Origin: Sipunculus nudus
Taxonomy: Eukaryota > Annelida > Sipuncula > Golfingiida > Sipunculidae
Length of the DNA: 64,000 nucleotides
NCBI GenBank assembly: GCA_026874595.1
Contig: CM049308.1
Coordinates: 46,445,327 to 46,509,326, forward strand
Direction of reading: 5' to 3'
Shown piece after piece: positions 12,909 through 25,359 of the stretch (positions within the stretch are counted from its first letter, which is position 1; each line of letters begins with the position of its first letter). The position numbers were made by a program, and so were the translations under genes. Below the pieces are notes generated by a model. The model had not been told where the DNA came from, made no database searches, and was given only the letters and a program-made list of their open reading frames with translations.

Positions 12909-14130
12909 AGCTCAGCTGACTATAAGTCATCTGAACTATAGTCGTGGTCCATTGTCTGTCGTACGCCGTCTGTCCGTCTACCGTAGATAAGGCACGTTTT
13001 GAAACCGTAAGACCTAGGACTCCAAAATTTGGCATAATGTTAGATGTCCCCGAGATGTCCTACCAAGCCGAAAACTGGGTCTTTGCAACTTGGTTCCTTT
13101 GAGAAATTAAGGAAAAACCTCAGTTTTTTATTAAAAAAAATAAAAATAGTAAAATAAAAAAAAATGCCAGATAATAAAATAAGGATCTATTAGACAAACA
13201 TTTTCCTTTCTTTCCTTTCCAGCAGCATTGGAGATCAGGCTTTATTTGCCCTGTATGTATAAGTATTGTTAATTCCCCCCCCCCCCCCCCCCCCCAACTG
13301 CTGACCTTGATTTTTTTGTACTTGTGCACTGGGATATTTTAATATCTATGGCAATTGTGCACAAATTGGTTTAATTTAAAATATAATTGGATAAGAAAAA
13401 CAATAAAATCTGATTTAAACATATTCTGTCGTCAGGTGAATGGAACATAAAGTGATCAGCTCCGTTTGTCCAGCATTTCTCCCTTATTATAAAAAATGTA
13501 ATAATAATTTTTTTTTCCTATAACACTGTTAAAATAACTTTCATATGGTGAATGTGTATAGATTTCAGATATTCAAGTATGAAATTAGAAAGCAACTTGT
13601 ATATTTAGTTGTGTTATGCCTCAGATGTTAAACTCAAATCTCATAAATTCCCCCCCCCCCCCCAAAAAAAAAAAACAAAAAAACACCAGGTCCTTGCATC
13701 TGTGGACTGAAACATCAGTTATATTTCAACTCTATAAATTTTAATAACTTAATACATTAATATATTTAATATTATATATTACAATAAACTAGGTCCTATT
13801 GAGCTAATCTGTAAACTACTTAACTGTCAACAGTTCATAAAAAATCCAACCGACAGTCATGGTAATAATATACCTCTTATGGTCAAATGTTGGTGTGTGC
13901 TTGTAAACTAGCTCTGGCACTGATACACTTTCACCAAACATACTACAGTGTCACCGATAGGTAGTCCATTGAGCTTACCTAGGCTGAACCAACTGATACT
14001 GGATAAGGGCAGAGGGCACTTGTGTAATTTATAGTGATGTACAGGTAACATAAGAGGTTATGGAAGTGGGGCCATATCAATCATGACAATATTGGGCCAG
14101 CTGATCATAATCAAACTGAGTTACAGTCCC
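12909..14130 (+). repeat. Family A copy with 5' stem-loop
   Basis: Starts after TTTTT with AGCTCAGCTGACT, ATA and AGTCATCTGAACT, followed by the CGTGGTCCATTGTC segment and GGCACGTTTTGAAACCG. Later parts match 29560-29860 (GAGATCAGGCTTTRTTTGCC; AAACTACT..TGTCAACAGTT). Contains poly(C) at 13277-13295 and 13651-13664. No 3' terminus is seen before the next repeat. Confidence 0.75.
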
Positions 14131-14395
14131 TTGTATGTCGGTCATTTCACGTATTGTCGTGGTCTGTCGCAAGATGTCTAACTGTCCAGGACTGTTCCCG
14201 CCTTCATTCTTCCTGATCGCTGTCGAGAAGTCGAAGTGTCTAACTGTCTAGGACTGTTCTAGCCTTCCTCAAGCTATCGGGGGGGGGGGGGGGGGGGGGG
14301 GGGCGGCTCCACGTTTGCTTCCTGATCAGTGTCGAGAGGTCGATTTGTCCAACCTTACCGGACAGTTCTGGCATCATGGAAGCCGACGGATTTAC

Positions 14396-14426
<31 letters not shown>

Positions 14427-15014
14427 TATCTATTTATAAATATAATATATATATATATATGTATATATGCATATATTCATTTTTACATGTATACATATTT
14501 ATACTTGACATCAAAGATTGAATTATCTTCAATGGCGACTCACTTGGTATTCATAATTTGCACTGTTGCATACCTATATTACATATGCATATGTATCATA
14601 TTTATACTTACATATAAAATTAATTATACTTGACATCTAATATATATTTATCATTGATACAGGCACGCTTGTTCTTCATATTTCTGCACTGTTGCATATC
14701 TTTGATTTATACGATCATCTGTGACAACATCCGCAGGGTTTTCTTGCTTCACCTGCGACCCCTGTCGGTCATCTCACGTGTTCTTCGTGGTCTGTCGCCA
14801 GATGTCTAACTGTCTGGGACTGTTCCATACTTCATTCTCCCTGATCGGTGTCGAGAAGTCGAAATGTCTAACTGTCTAGGACTATTCCAGCCTTTCTCAA
14901 GTCATTGGGGGGGGGGGGGGGGGGGTGGCTCCTCGTATGCTTGCTGATCAGTGTCAAGAGGTCGATAAGTCTGACCTTTCCGGTCAGTTCTGGCATCATG
15001 GAAGCCGACGGATT

Positions 15015-15066
<52 letters not shown>

Positions 15067-15600
15067 AATATAATATATATATATGCATATATTAATTTTT
15101 ACATGTATACATATTTATACTTGACATCAAAGATTGAATTATCTTTAATGGCAACTCGCTCGGTATTCATAATTTGCACTGTTGCATACCTATATTAGGT
15201 ATGCATATGGATTATATTTATATTTACATGTCAACTTAATTATACTTGACATCGAATAAATATTTATCATTGATACAGACACGCTCGTTATTCATATTTC
15301 TACACTGTTGCATATCTTTATTCCTATACGATCTTCTGTACTGACATCCGCAGGGTTTTTTTTGCAACACCTGCGACCCCTGTCGGTCATTTCACGTGTT
15401 CTTCGTGGTCTGTCGCGAGATGTCTAACTGTCTGGGACTGTTCCCGCTTTCATTCTTCCTGATCGGTGTCGAGAAGTCAAAGTGTCGAACTGTCTAGGAC
15501 TATTCCAGCCTTCCTCAAGTCTAGGGGGGGGGGGGGGCGCTCCACGTATGCTTGCTGATCAGTGTCGAGAAGTCGAAGTGTCTAACCCTCTGGGACAGTT
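14130..15600 (+). repeat. ~0.62 kb tandem repeat with poly(G) runs
   Basis: Just over two units. TGTCTAACTGTC and TCGAGAAGTCGAA segments recur. G-runs sit at 14279-14303 (25 G), about 14907-14925 and 15526-15538, 620-627 bp apart. GGAAGCCGACGGATTTACAT recurs at about 14379 and 15000, each followed by a TA tract. Noncoding. Confidence 0.85.
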
Positions 15601-15662
15601 AAATGGTGCGGATTTGCAGAGTGCTCATAGATCTCGCTCATGCACCCTCCCGGCACCCACCC

Positions 15663-15766
15663 AGTACTCCACGTCCCCAACACTCTGCAGATGCTTATAG
15701 GCATATATAAAGTTTTCCTAGGCTCTTTCGCCTGTTGTCGTGGCATTTTGGGGACATGGAGTAGTT
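15663..15766. repeat. Mini-element with inverted ACTCCAYGTCCCCAA ends
   Basis: ACTCCACGTCCCCAACACTC at one end and TTTTGGGGACATGGAGT at the other, about 100 bp apart, could fold as a hairpin-ended mini-element. The same left end occurs at 423-445. Confidence 0.5.
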
Positions 15767-16845
15767 CCCAACTCATCTAGTAGTTTTAACCAACAACATA
15801 ACAATAAACAATAAATTAATAAATTTTTATTGGTTTTTAATAACAAATCAAAGAAAAATAGAAAAGGAATTTGTTAGTTTATAATAATAGGCAATTAACT
15901 TGCAGTTACTGATGATATAAGAATCTTGTATCGATGGATAGAATGTCACGTATTCCAAATAACACCATGCAGTCACCTATGGCATTTTTCAGTTCAATTT
16001 GAAAAATAAAAGAGAAAATCATATTATTCATTACTAATCATTAGGGATCATATGAAGGAAATTAATGATAGACAAAGATGCAGTTGATAATATTAATCTA
16101 GATTCCTACTGTGTCTAGTGTGTACATTGATGTGAAATTAGTCCAAAATAAATATATCACATTTATTTTTTTTTAATATAAATAAAAGCCATAAAACCAG
16201 GTACTTATGATCATTATTTAAATGTGTGAATTTTGTACATTCTGGATTCTCAACACCATTGTTTGGTGAAAACTGAATAAATACCAGACATGGTGGGAAT
16301 ACTTTCCAATTGTATTTATATACGAATGTGAATATGTACTCCATTATAAAATTTCTTGCATAAAGAATGGGAATTCAGGTAAAAATGAAAGTATATGAAT
16401 ACCAGTGCAAATACTTTCCAAATGTATTCATGAATGCATTCATGAATATATTCTTTAATATTATTTTAATAATCATTTCAGTTATATTTCATTTTAAAAA
16501 TCATACAATTCTCTTATTATTTTTAATAAAAATTATATCTGGGACAATATTTGTAATTTTTTTTTTAATAAATAGTTAAACTCTTATATTATATGTTCTG
16601 CTTATAAGTTATATGGCCAAGTCAAAATCTGTGTGACATTAGTACTCCATTTGTTAATAAAATAAATGAAATCAATTCTCTTCTCTGTCTCCAAAGGTAC
16701 TATCAAAATCATACATAAGCTTAACAACAACAACTCATAATACAGCTTATACTTATTACCACACAAAATCAGCATGTGCCTCATTTCTAAATCATATTTC
16801 TTTATCATATATAACAGCTGAGCGCCGTGACCCATAGGTCCCTTG
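15767..16845 (+). repeat. Family A repeat, right half of the interrupted copy, with 3' terminus
   Basis: Resumes the family A interior (ACCAACAACATAACA) and ends at CAGCTGAGCGCCGTGACCCA, TAGGTCCCTTG (16815-16845). The segment 15824-16845 is repeated at 17336-18340 and, in part, 27850-28412. Confidence 0.8.
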
Positions 16846-17343
16846 TTTTCAAATTTTTACGAATTATTTTCTCTATTTTTGAGACCTTTAAAGATGTGGT
16901 TATCTGTCAACAGGCTACAAATTGTAACAACTGGACCTAGAATCTTCATTCTTGTCATGCAAGGAGGCCCATGAAAAGTGTCTATGGAAACCTGAAATAA
17001 GGTCTCTGTTACCCATATCCTTCAAGCTATAGGACTCAAAAGTATCCCTCAGAATAATGGAAAATTTGATACAAAAGCTGAAGTATCTGAACAACTTATC
17101 CAGAGACCACCATGCTTGTTTGCATGGATATTGACCATTAATTTTTATATTAGTTTCTGCAGACCGGTGGAGCCACCTGTATTTTTTTTTAAAGTTTACG
17201 CATTTTTTCTCTATTTTTGAGATATATTAATACAGACACAATCTCAGCCTGTTGGTTAATTTGTTTGATGCTTCAGATGATAAAATTTCCTTTTGCAAAT
17301 CTCTTCCCTGTCAGCTGAGCGTCATGACCCATGGGTCACTTGT
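16846..17343 (+). repeat. Family A2 fragment with 3' terminus
   Basis: Matches the A2 interior at 60880-61240 (GAGACCT..AAAGATGTGGT; AACAGGGCACAA-type; CCCATATYCTTCAAGCTAT). Ends with CAGCTGAGCGTCATGACCCA, TGGGTCACTTG at 17312-17342. Confidence 0.7.
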
Positions 17344-18340
17344 TAATAACAAATTAAAGAATAATGGAAAAGGAATTTGTTAGTTGATAATAACAGGAAA
17401 TTAACTTGCAGTTACTGATGATATAAGAATCTTGTATAGATTAATAGAATGTCACGAATTCCAAATAACACCATGCAGTCACCTATGGTATTTTTCAGTT
17501 CAATTTTAATGATAAAAAAATAAATTATATTATTCATTACTAATCATTAGGGATCATATGAAGGAAATTAATGATAGACAAAGATGCAGTTGATAATATT
17601 AATCCAGATTCCTGCTGTGTCAAGTGTGTACATTGATGTAAAATTAGTCCAAAATGAATATATTACATTTATTTTTTTTAATATGAATAAAAGCCATAAA
17701 ACCAGGTACTTATGATCATTATTTAAATGTGTGAATTTTGTATATTCTGGATTCTCAACATCATTGTTTGATGAAAACTGAATAAATACCAGACATGGTG
17801 CGAATTCTTTGCAAATGTATTTGAATACGAATATAAATATGTACTCCATTATAAAATTTCTTGCATAATTTTAATTTCAGGTAAAAATGAAAGTATATGA
17901 ATACCAGTGCAAATACTTTCAAAATGTATTCATGAATGCATTCATGAATATATTCTTTGATATTATTTTAATAATCATTTTAGTTGTATTTTATTTTAAA
18001 AAATCATACGATTCTCTTATTATTTTTAATAAAAATTATATTTGGGATAATTTGTAATTATTTTTAATAAATAGTTAAACTCTTATATTATATGTTCTGC
18101 TTATAGGTTGTATGGCCAAGTCAAAATCTGTGTGACAATAGCACTCCATTTGTTAAAAAAATAAATGAAATCAATCTTCATCCCTGTCTCCAAAGATACT
18201 ATCAAAATCATACATAAGCTAAACACCCACAACTCATAATACAGCTTATATTTATTTCCACACAAAACAAGCATGTGCCTATTTCTAAATCAAATTTTTT
18301 ATCATATAACAGCTGAGCGCCATGACCCATGGGTGCCTTG
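17344..18340 (+). repeat. Family A copy, direct repeat of 15824-16845
   Basis: Near-identical to the preceding copy, including GAAAAGGAATTTGTTAGTT and CCATGCAGTCACCTATGG, and ends at CAGCTGAGCGCCATGACCCA, TGGGTGCCTTG (18310-18340). Confidence 0.8.
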
Positions 18341-19421
18341 TTTAGATTTTATACAGGAAAAGTTAAAAAAAAGATATAAAAATCTTCTCCAAAACTTTCC
18401 AGCCAAATTGTCCAGTATTTCACAGAAATGATCTCTAGAACAATATCTTGCAAATTTGTTTGAATGGCTCCCATTCATTGATTTTTTGCTGAGAAACAGG
18501 AGGTTAAACTAAGTCATCTGTCCAAAAAAACCACACTAAAATAAAAATCTCAGAAACCGCTAAAGCTATCATCACCAAATTTAATGCCATTGTTTGTCAC
18601 AGAAGTCATATCTGAAATTGAGGTATTGGTGGCGCCACCTACATTGTTCTGTTTTTACAAGCAAAAAGTAATTTTAGACTCTTTCTTTTCGGACTAGGAC
18701 ATTTTAAAACTAGGATGTATCAGTCAGGATATTTCCAAAATGTTCTTTTTGCTAGGGAGGGATATTTGGACAGATGAAAGGACAATTTGGCAGCATGGTT
18801 TCGGAGAAGAAAATTTTAAAATGTTTTAAAACACTTATCTCTTATATTGTTCTTAATATTTACCAGAAGTAATCCTATATATTTCCTATATACATGCCAG
18901 AAATTAAGTTCATTAAGTATAATTTCTTTCAAGTTAGTGGCCTGAACATAATGGACTTTGTAAAAAATCAGGAAAAACATTTACTCACTTAACATGACAA
19001 ATTTTGACCTGAGAGACTATTTTCCCAAGTGTATAACTACAGGAGGTTGAACTTAGTCATCTGTCCAAAAAAGCACACTAAAATAAAATCTCAGAAACGA
19101 CTAGAGCTATAATCACCAAATTTTATACCAATGTTTGTCACATATGTCATTTCTGATTTTGAGTAATTGGTGGCGCCACCTACATTGATGTGTTTTTTAC
19201 AAGCGAAAATGTAACTTTAAACTCTTCTAGCTTATACACTGAATTACAAGAATTATTCTATGGTAGGGTTCTGCCAGTTTTATAAGAATAGATTGGGTTA
19301 ATACAGTTTAAAAAAAATTATAGCCAATTGAAAAAAGGCTTTCTTTATTTGAAAACAGATTTGACAACGTGCTGAGTTTCAGCAGCCAAGTTAAGAGGTC
19401 ACTCAGTACAAACAGGTGGGG
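18341..19421 (+). repeat. Diverged repeat modules (family A-like interior)
   Basis: Two related modules (18380-18680 and 19000-19240) share AATCTCAGAAACSRCTARAG, ATCACCAAATTTWATRCCA and GGTGGCGCCACCTACATTG. They also occur at 34190-34290 and 34820-34930. No coding potential seen. Confidence 0.6.
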
Positions 19422-20664
19422 TCACCATGGCAACTGACCTGGCTCGGGGGGGGGGGGGGGGTGTCTAGACAATGTGACTAGACGTCTAGACACAGCGTCT
19501 AGATGTCTGGACACAATGTTTAGATGCAAAATTCCCAGATTATTGGAACTATATCTTTCAACTGTTTGAAAAAACTTGGTTTGCATTGTTATCATCAGGT
19601 CACATGTGAACTGCTGCGCCCTCATTTTTGGTTGACCTCTGACCTTTCCTCGCTGCCCAGCGTCCATTTGTGCGTCTGTTGCCTCACATAAACCCGCATA
19701 TCTCGGGAACCGTTTGACCAATCAGGCTAAAAATTTTGCACAAATGTAGCCCTTTGATAGCTTTATAACATACACTAAAAATTGTAGTGCCAATTGCAAC
19801 ATTTTTGCACAGCGTCCATCTGTTCATCTGCCTTGGGATAATATCAATCATATCTCAGCAGTGGTATGACTTATCCACCTGAATTTTTCAGGTTTATACA
19901 TCCTGGACAGCTTTCTCGATTTATGACAGGTGGCGCCACCTACATTCACGTTTACTCTGCAGACATCCAAGCTCATATCTTTGGAACTGTTTGACCAATT
20001 GGGCCAAAAATTTTGCATGTGTATAGATCTCACATAGCTCTTCATCATAGGCAAAACTGGTGGCGCCACCTGCAACCATTTTTGCACAGCGTCCATCTGT
20101 TCATCTGCCTTGGGATAATATTACTCATTTCTCAGCAATGGTTTGACTTATCCACATGAAATTTTGCAGGTTTATACATCCTGGACAGCTTTCTCGATTT
20201 TATGACAGGTGGCGCCACCTACATTCACATTTACTCTGCAGACATCAAAGCTCATATTTTGGGAACCATTTGAACGATTTTGAAAAAATTTTGCATGTTT
20301 GTAGATCTCATTTAGCTCTACGCAAAACTGGTGGCGCCACCTGCAACCATTTTTGCGCAGTGTCCGTCTGTTTGTTTGCTGTGGGATAAAATCACTTATA
20401 TCTCGGCAGTGGTTTGATATATCTGCCTAAAATTTTGCAGGTTTATACATCTTGGGTAGCTTTCTGGATTTTATTGCAGGTGGCGCCACCTACATTTATG
20501 TATATGCTGCAGACATTCAGGCTTATATCTCAGGACTGGTTTGACATATCCCCCTGAAATTTTGCATGTGTATAGATCTCACATAGCTCTTAATCATACA
20601 CAAAATTTGTGGTGCCATCTGCCACCATTTTTGCCCAGTGTCCTTCTGTTTGTCTGCTGTGTCA
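19422..20664 (+). repeat. Family B tandem modules, termini missing
   Basis: Alternating modules around the 12-bp palindrome GGTGGCGCCACC (19929, 20059, 20208, 20331, 20479), one half followed by TGCAACCATTTTTGCACAGC, the other by TACATTCACGTTTACTCTGC. This is the interior of the complete family B elements at 40195 and 53164. A poly(G) run lies at 19447-19461. Sequence shifts to family A near 20660. Confidence 0.8.
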
Positions 20665-20683
20665 AAACCTATGTGATAATATC

Positions 20684-20694
20684 ACACCATTTCC
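20684..20694 (+). repeat. Left target-site duplication of Penelope-like element
   Basis: ACACCATTTCC here and at 21915-21925 brackets the retroelement. The flanks on both sides (GTCAAAACCTATGTGA on the left, AATGACATCAATCCTCTTCC on the right) match adjacent parts of one family A interior (about 16620-16690), so the insertion split that repeat. Confidence 0.75.
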
Positions 20695-21914
20695 ATTGGT
20701 GGGCAGATCAGTCATATATCGCCAAACTCTACGCTACAACCGCATATGTTCAGAGAAAAAAGACAGGGACCATCACACACAACAGCTCAGATCTGTATTC
20801 CAAAACCTAGGATACAAAGCACTAACAATAGACCAGCAAATGAAGAAGGCCATCAACATCTCTATAGAGATATCACTGAACTGAAGAAATAAAACTCCAA
20901 ATTCTTGTGTGCCACTAGTCCTCACATATCACCCATCCCTGCGACCACTAAACAAAATCATCAAAGAGTTACATCCTATCCTACAGGCAGACCATGAACT
21001 GAAAGAAATTGTTAGTTCAATACCTATGGTATCATATAGACAACCCAAAAACCTCAGACAGACCCTTGTCAGAAACAAAATAACACCTAATGAGAGAAGC
21101 TATGGCACATACCCCTGCAACAAAGCCAGATGCAAAACATGTGCAATAATAACACAGGGAGAAACTTTAAACATTAAAAGTCAAACCTATAAGGTACGAG
21201 GACATTTCAGCTGCGAGTCGAGGGGAGTGGTGTATTGTATACAATGCAGGATCTGTCCAAATATTTCATACATAGGTGAAACTGGACAAACCTTGAGACA
21301 ACTTGTCAACAGCCATGGACAAACCATTAGCTCAAACAATTGCTTTGTGCCAATAGGAAAACATTTCTCTGAAAACGGACATCAGGCCTCGGACATGAAA
21401 ATATGTGTTTTAATGGGTAATCTGCCAGATACACACAACAGAAGAATATGGGAACTGAAACTCATAGAACAGTTTGACTGCATAAATATGGGATTAAACA
21501 GAGATAATGGATTCCTGACCCATTACAAAGACTAAACATAGGACTCAACTATTTAAGACTATATACATGCATTTTGATTTTTACACCAATACACAACACA
21601 ACAATTGAAAACTTGGAACACTCCCTTGCTTTTAAGGATTACTTTTAAGTAACCACTTCACTGGACACCTGCTACCTGGAAATCATGACCACTAATCCAC
21701 CAATCCCCTAATTGAGCCAGCACCGACACAACTTAACAACAGACCCGACAAGCTTTGCCATAATCCTCCTTAAATGAACCATACTGGGAACAGCCACCTG
21801 AGGAACAGCTCCATTTACACCTGAGGAAGGGGGCCAAGCACCTGAAAGCTTGTGTACAAGAACCTACACACAGCTAGTCTTTTTCAAAAGGTGTCAACCA
21901 TTTATATTACTTTT
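20695..21914 (+). mobile_element. 5'-truncated Penelope-like retroelement
   Basis: A 1,220-bp insert between 11-bp direct repeats. It retains only the 3' part of a Penelope-like ORF: the segment after the reverse transcriptase core (LRYNRICSEKKDRD, FQNLGYKALTIDQQMKKA) and the GIY-YIG endonuclease domain. The 3' untranslated end includes CCTGAGGAAGGGGGCCAAGC, a stem-prone end typical of such elements. Most of the RT domain is missing, as expected for a truncated insertion. Confidence 0.8.
20696..21535 (+). pseudogene. Penelope-like polyprotein fragment with GIY-YIG endonuclease domain, frameshifted
   Basis: Two frames. 20696-20884 carries the RT thumb/linker part and ends in TGA. 20909-21535 (208 codons, opening with GTG, in a different frame) reads VLTYHPSLRPLNKIIKELHP, then a Cys cluster (C70, C75, C78), then the endonuclease: VVY at 107-109 and YIG at 121-123 as the GIY and YIG motifs, R130, and E182 in IWELKLIEQF as the expected metal-binding Glu. 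Cys 102, 110, 113 and 116 flank the GIY strand. GIY-YIG cuts target DNA for reverse transcription in this class. Loss of the RT core and the frame break make it non-functional. Clade (Penelope/Poseidon/Neptune) was not resolved. Confidence 0.82.
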
Positions 21915-22312
21915 ACACCATTTCCAACTGTAAATAATATTAATGACATCAATCCTCTTCCCTGTCTTCAAGGATATGATCAAAATCTTACATAACTTGA
22001 GTTAAACACCATCAACTCATAATAGAGCAAACACCATCAACTCATAATAGAGAATACACCATCAACTCATAATAGAGCAAACACCATCAACTCATAATAT
22101 TATATATTGTGAGAGCTTATATTATCTCACAAAAACAGCCTTTACCTACCTCCTTCCAAATCATATTTTGTGATCATATATAACAGCTGAGCACCGTGAC
22201 CCATGGATCCCTTGTTTAAACACTAATATATATATATATAAAATAAGTATATTTTGCATTTGCTCAAATTTCCAATATTCAGCTGAGTAAAGTTCCCCAT
22301 GGGTCCCTTGTT
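21915..22312 (+). repeat. Family A fragments with two 3' termini
   Basis: 21926-22214 resumes the family A interior and contains a short tandem repeat (CACCATCAACTCATAATAGA, four times, 22008-22100). It ends at CAGCTGAGCACCGTGACCCA (22184), CTTG 22211-22214. A second diverged terminus is at 22280-22310. Confidence 0.75.
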
Positions 22313-23323
22313 CTAGCCTTTGCTTCATTTTGGATTTGGTTTTGTATTACAAGTGGTTACAATGATTAAAGTGCATTTTAATTATGTGTACACCAGAAAT
22401 TAAATCAGGATGTATCTGATAATCTGTGCTATAAATTTCTGCTCAAGATGATTAGTTGCACTTGTTTTCAAGCAAGCACTGTTAATTTCATAGTATGCAC
22501 ATATGTGTATTTAAGGTTTCAAGGTCATAAATTTAAAAGCAATTGATAAAATTTAAACTCACTTAACATGATATTTTTTTTAGCTAGAGACCTTGTTTCA
22601 TATATCTACATTCAACTTCATTTTAATTGTATATAAAAAATTAGATCAAAATTTTGTGAATATTTTAAGTTATTAGCATAAATGTAAAATTATTACCTTA
22701 AATTTTGCCACACTTTGACTATGGCACATTTTATTCCTGTAAGTACATTCACTTTTATTTTCACAGGATGGACAGATAATGCTTTAAGCTAATACAATCT
22801 GAAATTTGAAAAGAATTGGTGAAAAAGGGTAGCTTTTATTCAAGTTTTCATACACCATGTCAAGTGTTGTTTACATCAAGCCAACCAAATCCAGTGGTCT
22901 GCAATGAGACATGCAGCCCACACCCAGGTTTCTCCTCTCCCCAGGCACCCAGGCTCCTCCTCTCCCCAGGCACCCAGGCTTCTCCATTGACAGATGGATT
23001 GCAAACTTGATTTACTTATGGCCAACCAATAAAGTAAGAAACCTTTTGATTTTTGGGTCATGAGGTCAAAGGACAACATCAAAGGAGTTTAAACAGATTA
23101 TGGATGCATTTGAAGCCAAACTTTCCATCTTCCAAAAATTGCTCACCTGCCAATAGTAGAAGAAAATTCCAGATTTTGGGGTCACAAGGCTAACTTAAAA
23201 ATAAAGGTCATATTGCCAATCCAATCACAAATAACTTTATACACGATAACTTTGGTTTGGACCAACAGATTGGCTTTAAACTTGATTCATTAATGGCCCA
23301 CCACTAATGTAAGAATCATTTTT
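22313..23323 (+). repeat. Family A interior followed by AGGTCA-rich module
   Basis: 22600-22870 matches family A interior (TACCTTAAATTTTGCC; GCTTTTATTCAAGTTTTCAT; CACCATGTCAAGTGTTG). 22990-23320 changes to the family F type (GATTTTTGGGTCATGAGG, TGGATGCATTTGAAGCC) found at 57830-59100. Inside, CTCCTCTCCCCAGGCACCCAG is locally duplicated at 22930-22980. Confidence 0.6.
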
Positions 23324-25331
23324 AGCTCAGATGAGTTTTAGTTGTGATCACCCTTTGTCTGGCTTCCATATGGGCGTCGTGCCATCCAGTTGACAGATGC
23401 CCAGCTGTTAACAGGGCACAATCATAACCCTTAGACTTAGGAACTTCCAACTGTACATCCAAGGAGGTCCCAGGCAAATTTCCTTGGAAACCTGATATTA
23501 GGTTATGGTGACCTATAATAAGTGACCTATGGGCCAAAAACATGATTTTGAGCACCCAGCCAGTCATGAGGAGCAAAAATTGTATCCATTAGGCCCAGAA
23601 TCTTCTAATGGAACATTTAGGGAGATCCTGGACAAATGTCCTTCGATACATGGAATTAGGTCGCTGTCACGACCTATATTCTGTGACCTATAAAAAAAAG
23701 ATGTGCAGAGTGATGTCAGATGTAAACAAATTGTATCTAAGAGGCCTAGAATTTTCTAAAGCAACATCCAGGGAGGTTCTTGGCACATCTCCTTGTAAAC
23801 TTGTAATTAGGTCACAGCGACCTATATTCTGAGAACTATAGGAAAAACATCCTAAGAGCACCCTGAATGTCAGATGGACACAAATTGTATCTGTTAAGCC
23901 TAGAATCTTGCAATGCGACATTTTGGGAGGGTCTAGGTTAATCTCCTGAACCTGAAATTGGTCATGTTGACTTATATTCTCTGACCTACAAGCTGAAAAC
24001 ATGATTTTAAGCACCTATACAGTCAGGCAGGGCACAAAACATATCCTTTAGACCTAGAATCATTGTATGTAACATTCAGGGAGGTCCTGGGCAAATGTCC
24101 ATAGTCACTGTGATCTATATTCTGCAAGCAATAAGAAAAAGATGTCGTTTGAGCACCCTGAATGTCCAACAGGCATAAATCACATCAGCTGGTCTAGAAT
24201 CTTTTAACACAACATCCAGTGAAGTTTTGGGCAAAATGCCTCGAAAACCTTAAATTAGGACATAGTGACCTATATTCTGTGAGCTACAGACTCAAAACTT
24301 TATTTTGAGCCCCAAGACAGACATGGTCCTTGAAATCTTTAACATATCATCCAGGGAAGCTTTGGACAGATCTCCTTGGAATTCTTAAATTAGGTCATAG
24401 TGTCCTATATTCTATGAGCTACTGGTGAACAACTTGAATCTGAGCACCCAGACAGTCACACAGGGCGTAAAACTTAAATTGTTGGACCCAGAACCTTCTG
24501 TTGTAAATTCCAGGCAAGTCTCCATCAAATCTTGAAATTTGGTCACTGTGACATATTTTCTCTGAATATATGAGCTATAGGAAAAAACATGATTTTAGTA
24601 CTGTGAAAATCATATAGTCAGATATCATAACTGTGTGGACCTGGTAGCTTCTAACTTAATATTCAAGAGGGTTTTAAGGAAATCTCCTTCAACACCATGA
24701 TTTCCTATATTCTGTAATATACGAGAGGAAAATCTTAATTTTGAGCACGCAGGAAGTCAGAAGTGGCCATAATCTTAAATGTAGGATCCAGAAACATGAT
24801 TGAAATGTATCCTTGGAAACCAAAATTAGGTCACAGTGACTATATTATGTGAACATGATTTAAGCCATCCTATTAGTCAGATGGACACAAATGATGCAGT
24901 TGGACCTAGAAACTTCAAATTTAATTAAGGGCCCTATAAAATCTTCTTAGAAACACTATATAGGGTCACTGTGACCCATATTCTGTGAGCATTTAGCACC
25001 AGATGGACACAAATTGTAGCAGTTGGACAGAGTTCTTGGGAAAAATCTTTTAGGAAACCCAAAATAGGTCGTTATATTCTATTTTCTAAGGCTTATGGAC
25101 AAAATGCCTGATTTAGAGCACTCTGGAAGTCATTTTATCCATAGGTTTCTCTTTTAAAAGATTTCGGATGCATTGTAAATCAAACTTTTCAACCCAGATC
25201 TTCCATCTTCCACATATTGCTCACCTGCAAGGTGTCACAAGGTCCAAGGTCACAGCAACCACATTTTGAAAAATATCATTAAAATACCCTTGTAGACAAA
25301 TCCAGCTGATCGTCAAGACCCATGGGTCCCT
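23324..25331 (+). repeat. Tandem ~130-170 bp modules rich in GGTCA half-sites
   Basis: Starts with AGCTCAGATGAGTTTTAG after TTTTT. A module of the form (CC)TAGAATCTTC...CATCCAGGGAGGTYCTGGGCAA...CCTTGGAAACC..AAATTAGGTCACAGTGACCTATATTCTGTGAGC repeats about ten times with decay. 24964-24976 is GGTCACTGTGACC. Ends with a terminus CAGCTGATCGTCAAGACCC (25303) and CTAC. Noncoding. Confidence 0.7.
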
Positions 25332-25359
25332 ACTTCTACAAATATCCTCCACTCAATTT

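Larger units (their letters stand above)
415..15766. other. 15.35 kb repeat complex interrupting a family A copy
   Basis: CCCAACTCAT occurs at 405-414 and again at 15767-15776. Family A sequence that is continuous at 32350-32400 is split exactly between them. Just inside the ends are inverted ACTCCATGTCCCCAA (423-437) and TTGGGGACATGGAGT (about 15748-15762). This looks like an insertion with a 9-10 bp target duplication. However, a related mini-element (15667-15765) with the same inverted ends, and further repeats within, leave the original insert uncertain. Confidence 0.5.

Noticed and set aside
15905-15950. Hammerhead ribozyme core near a CTGATGA motif, as found in some Penelope-like elements
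   Set aside because: The GAAA and cleavage-site parts are not in the right places; the CTGATGA matches are within family A interior.
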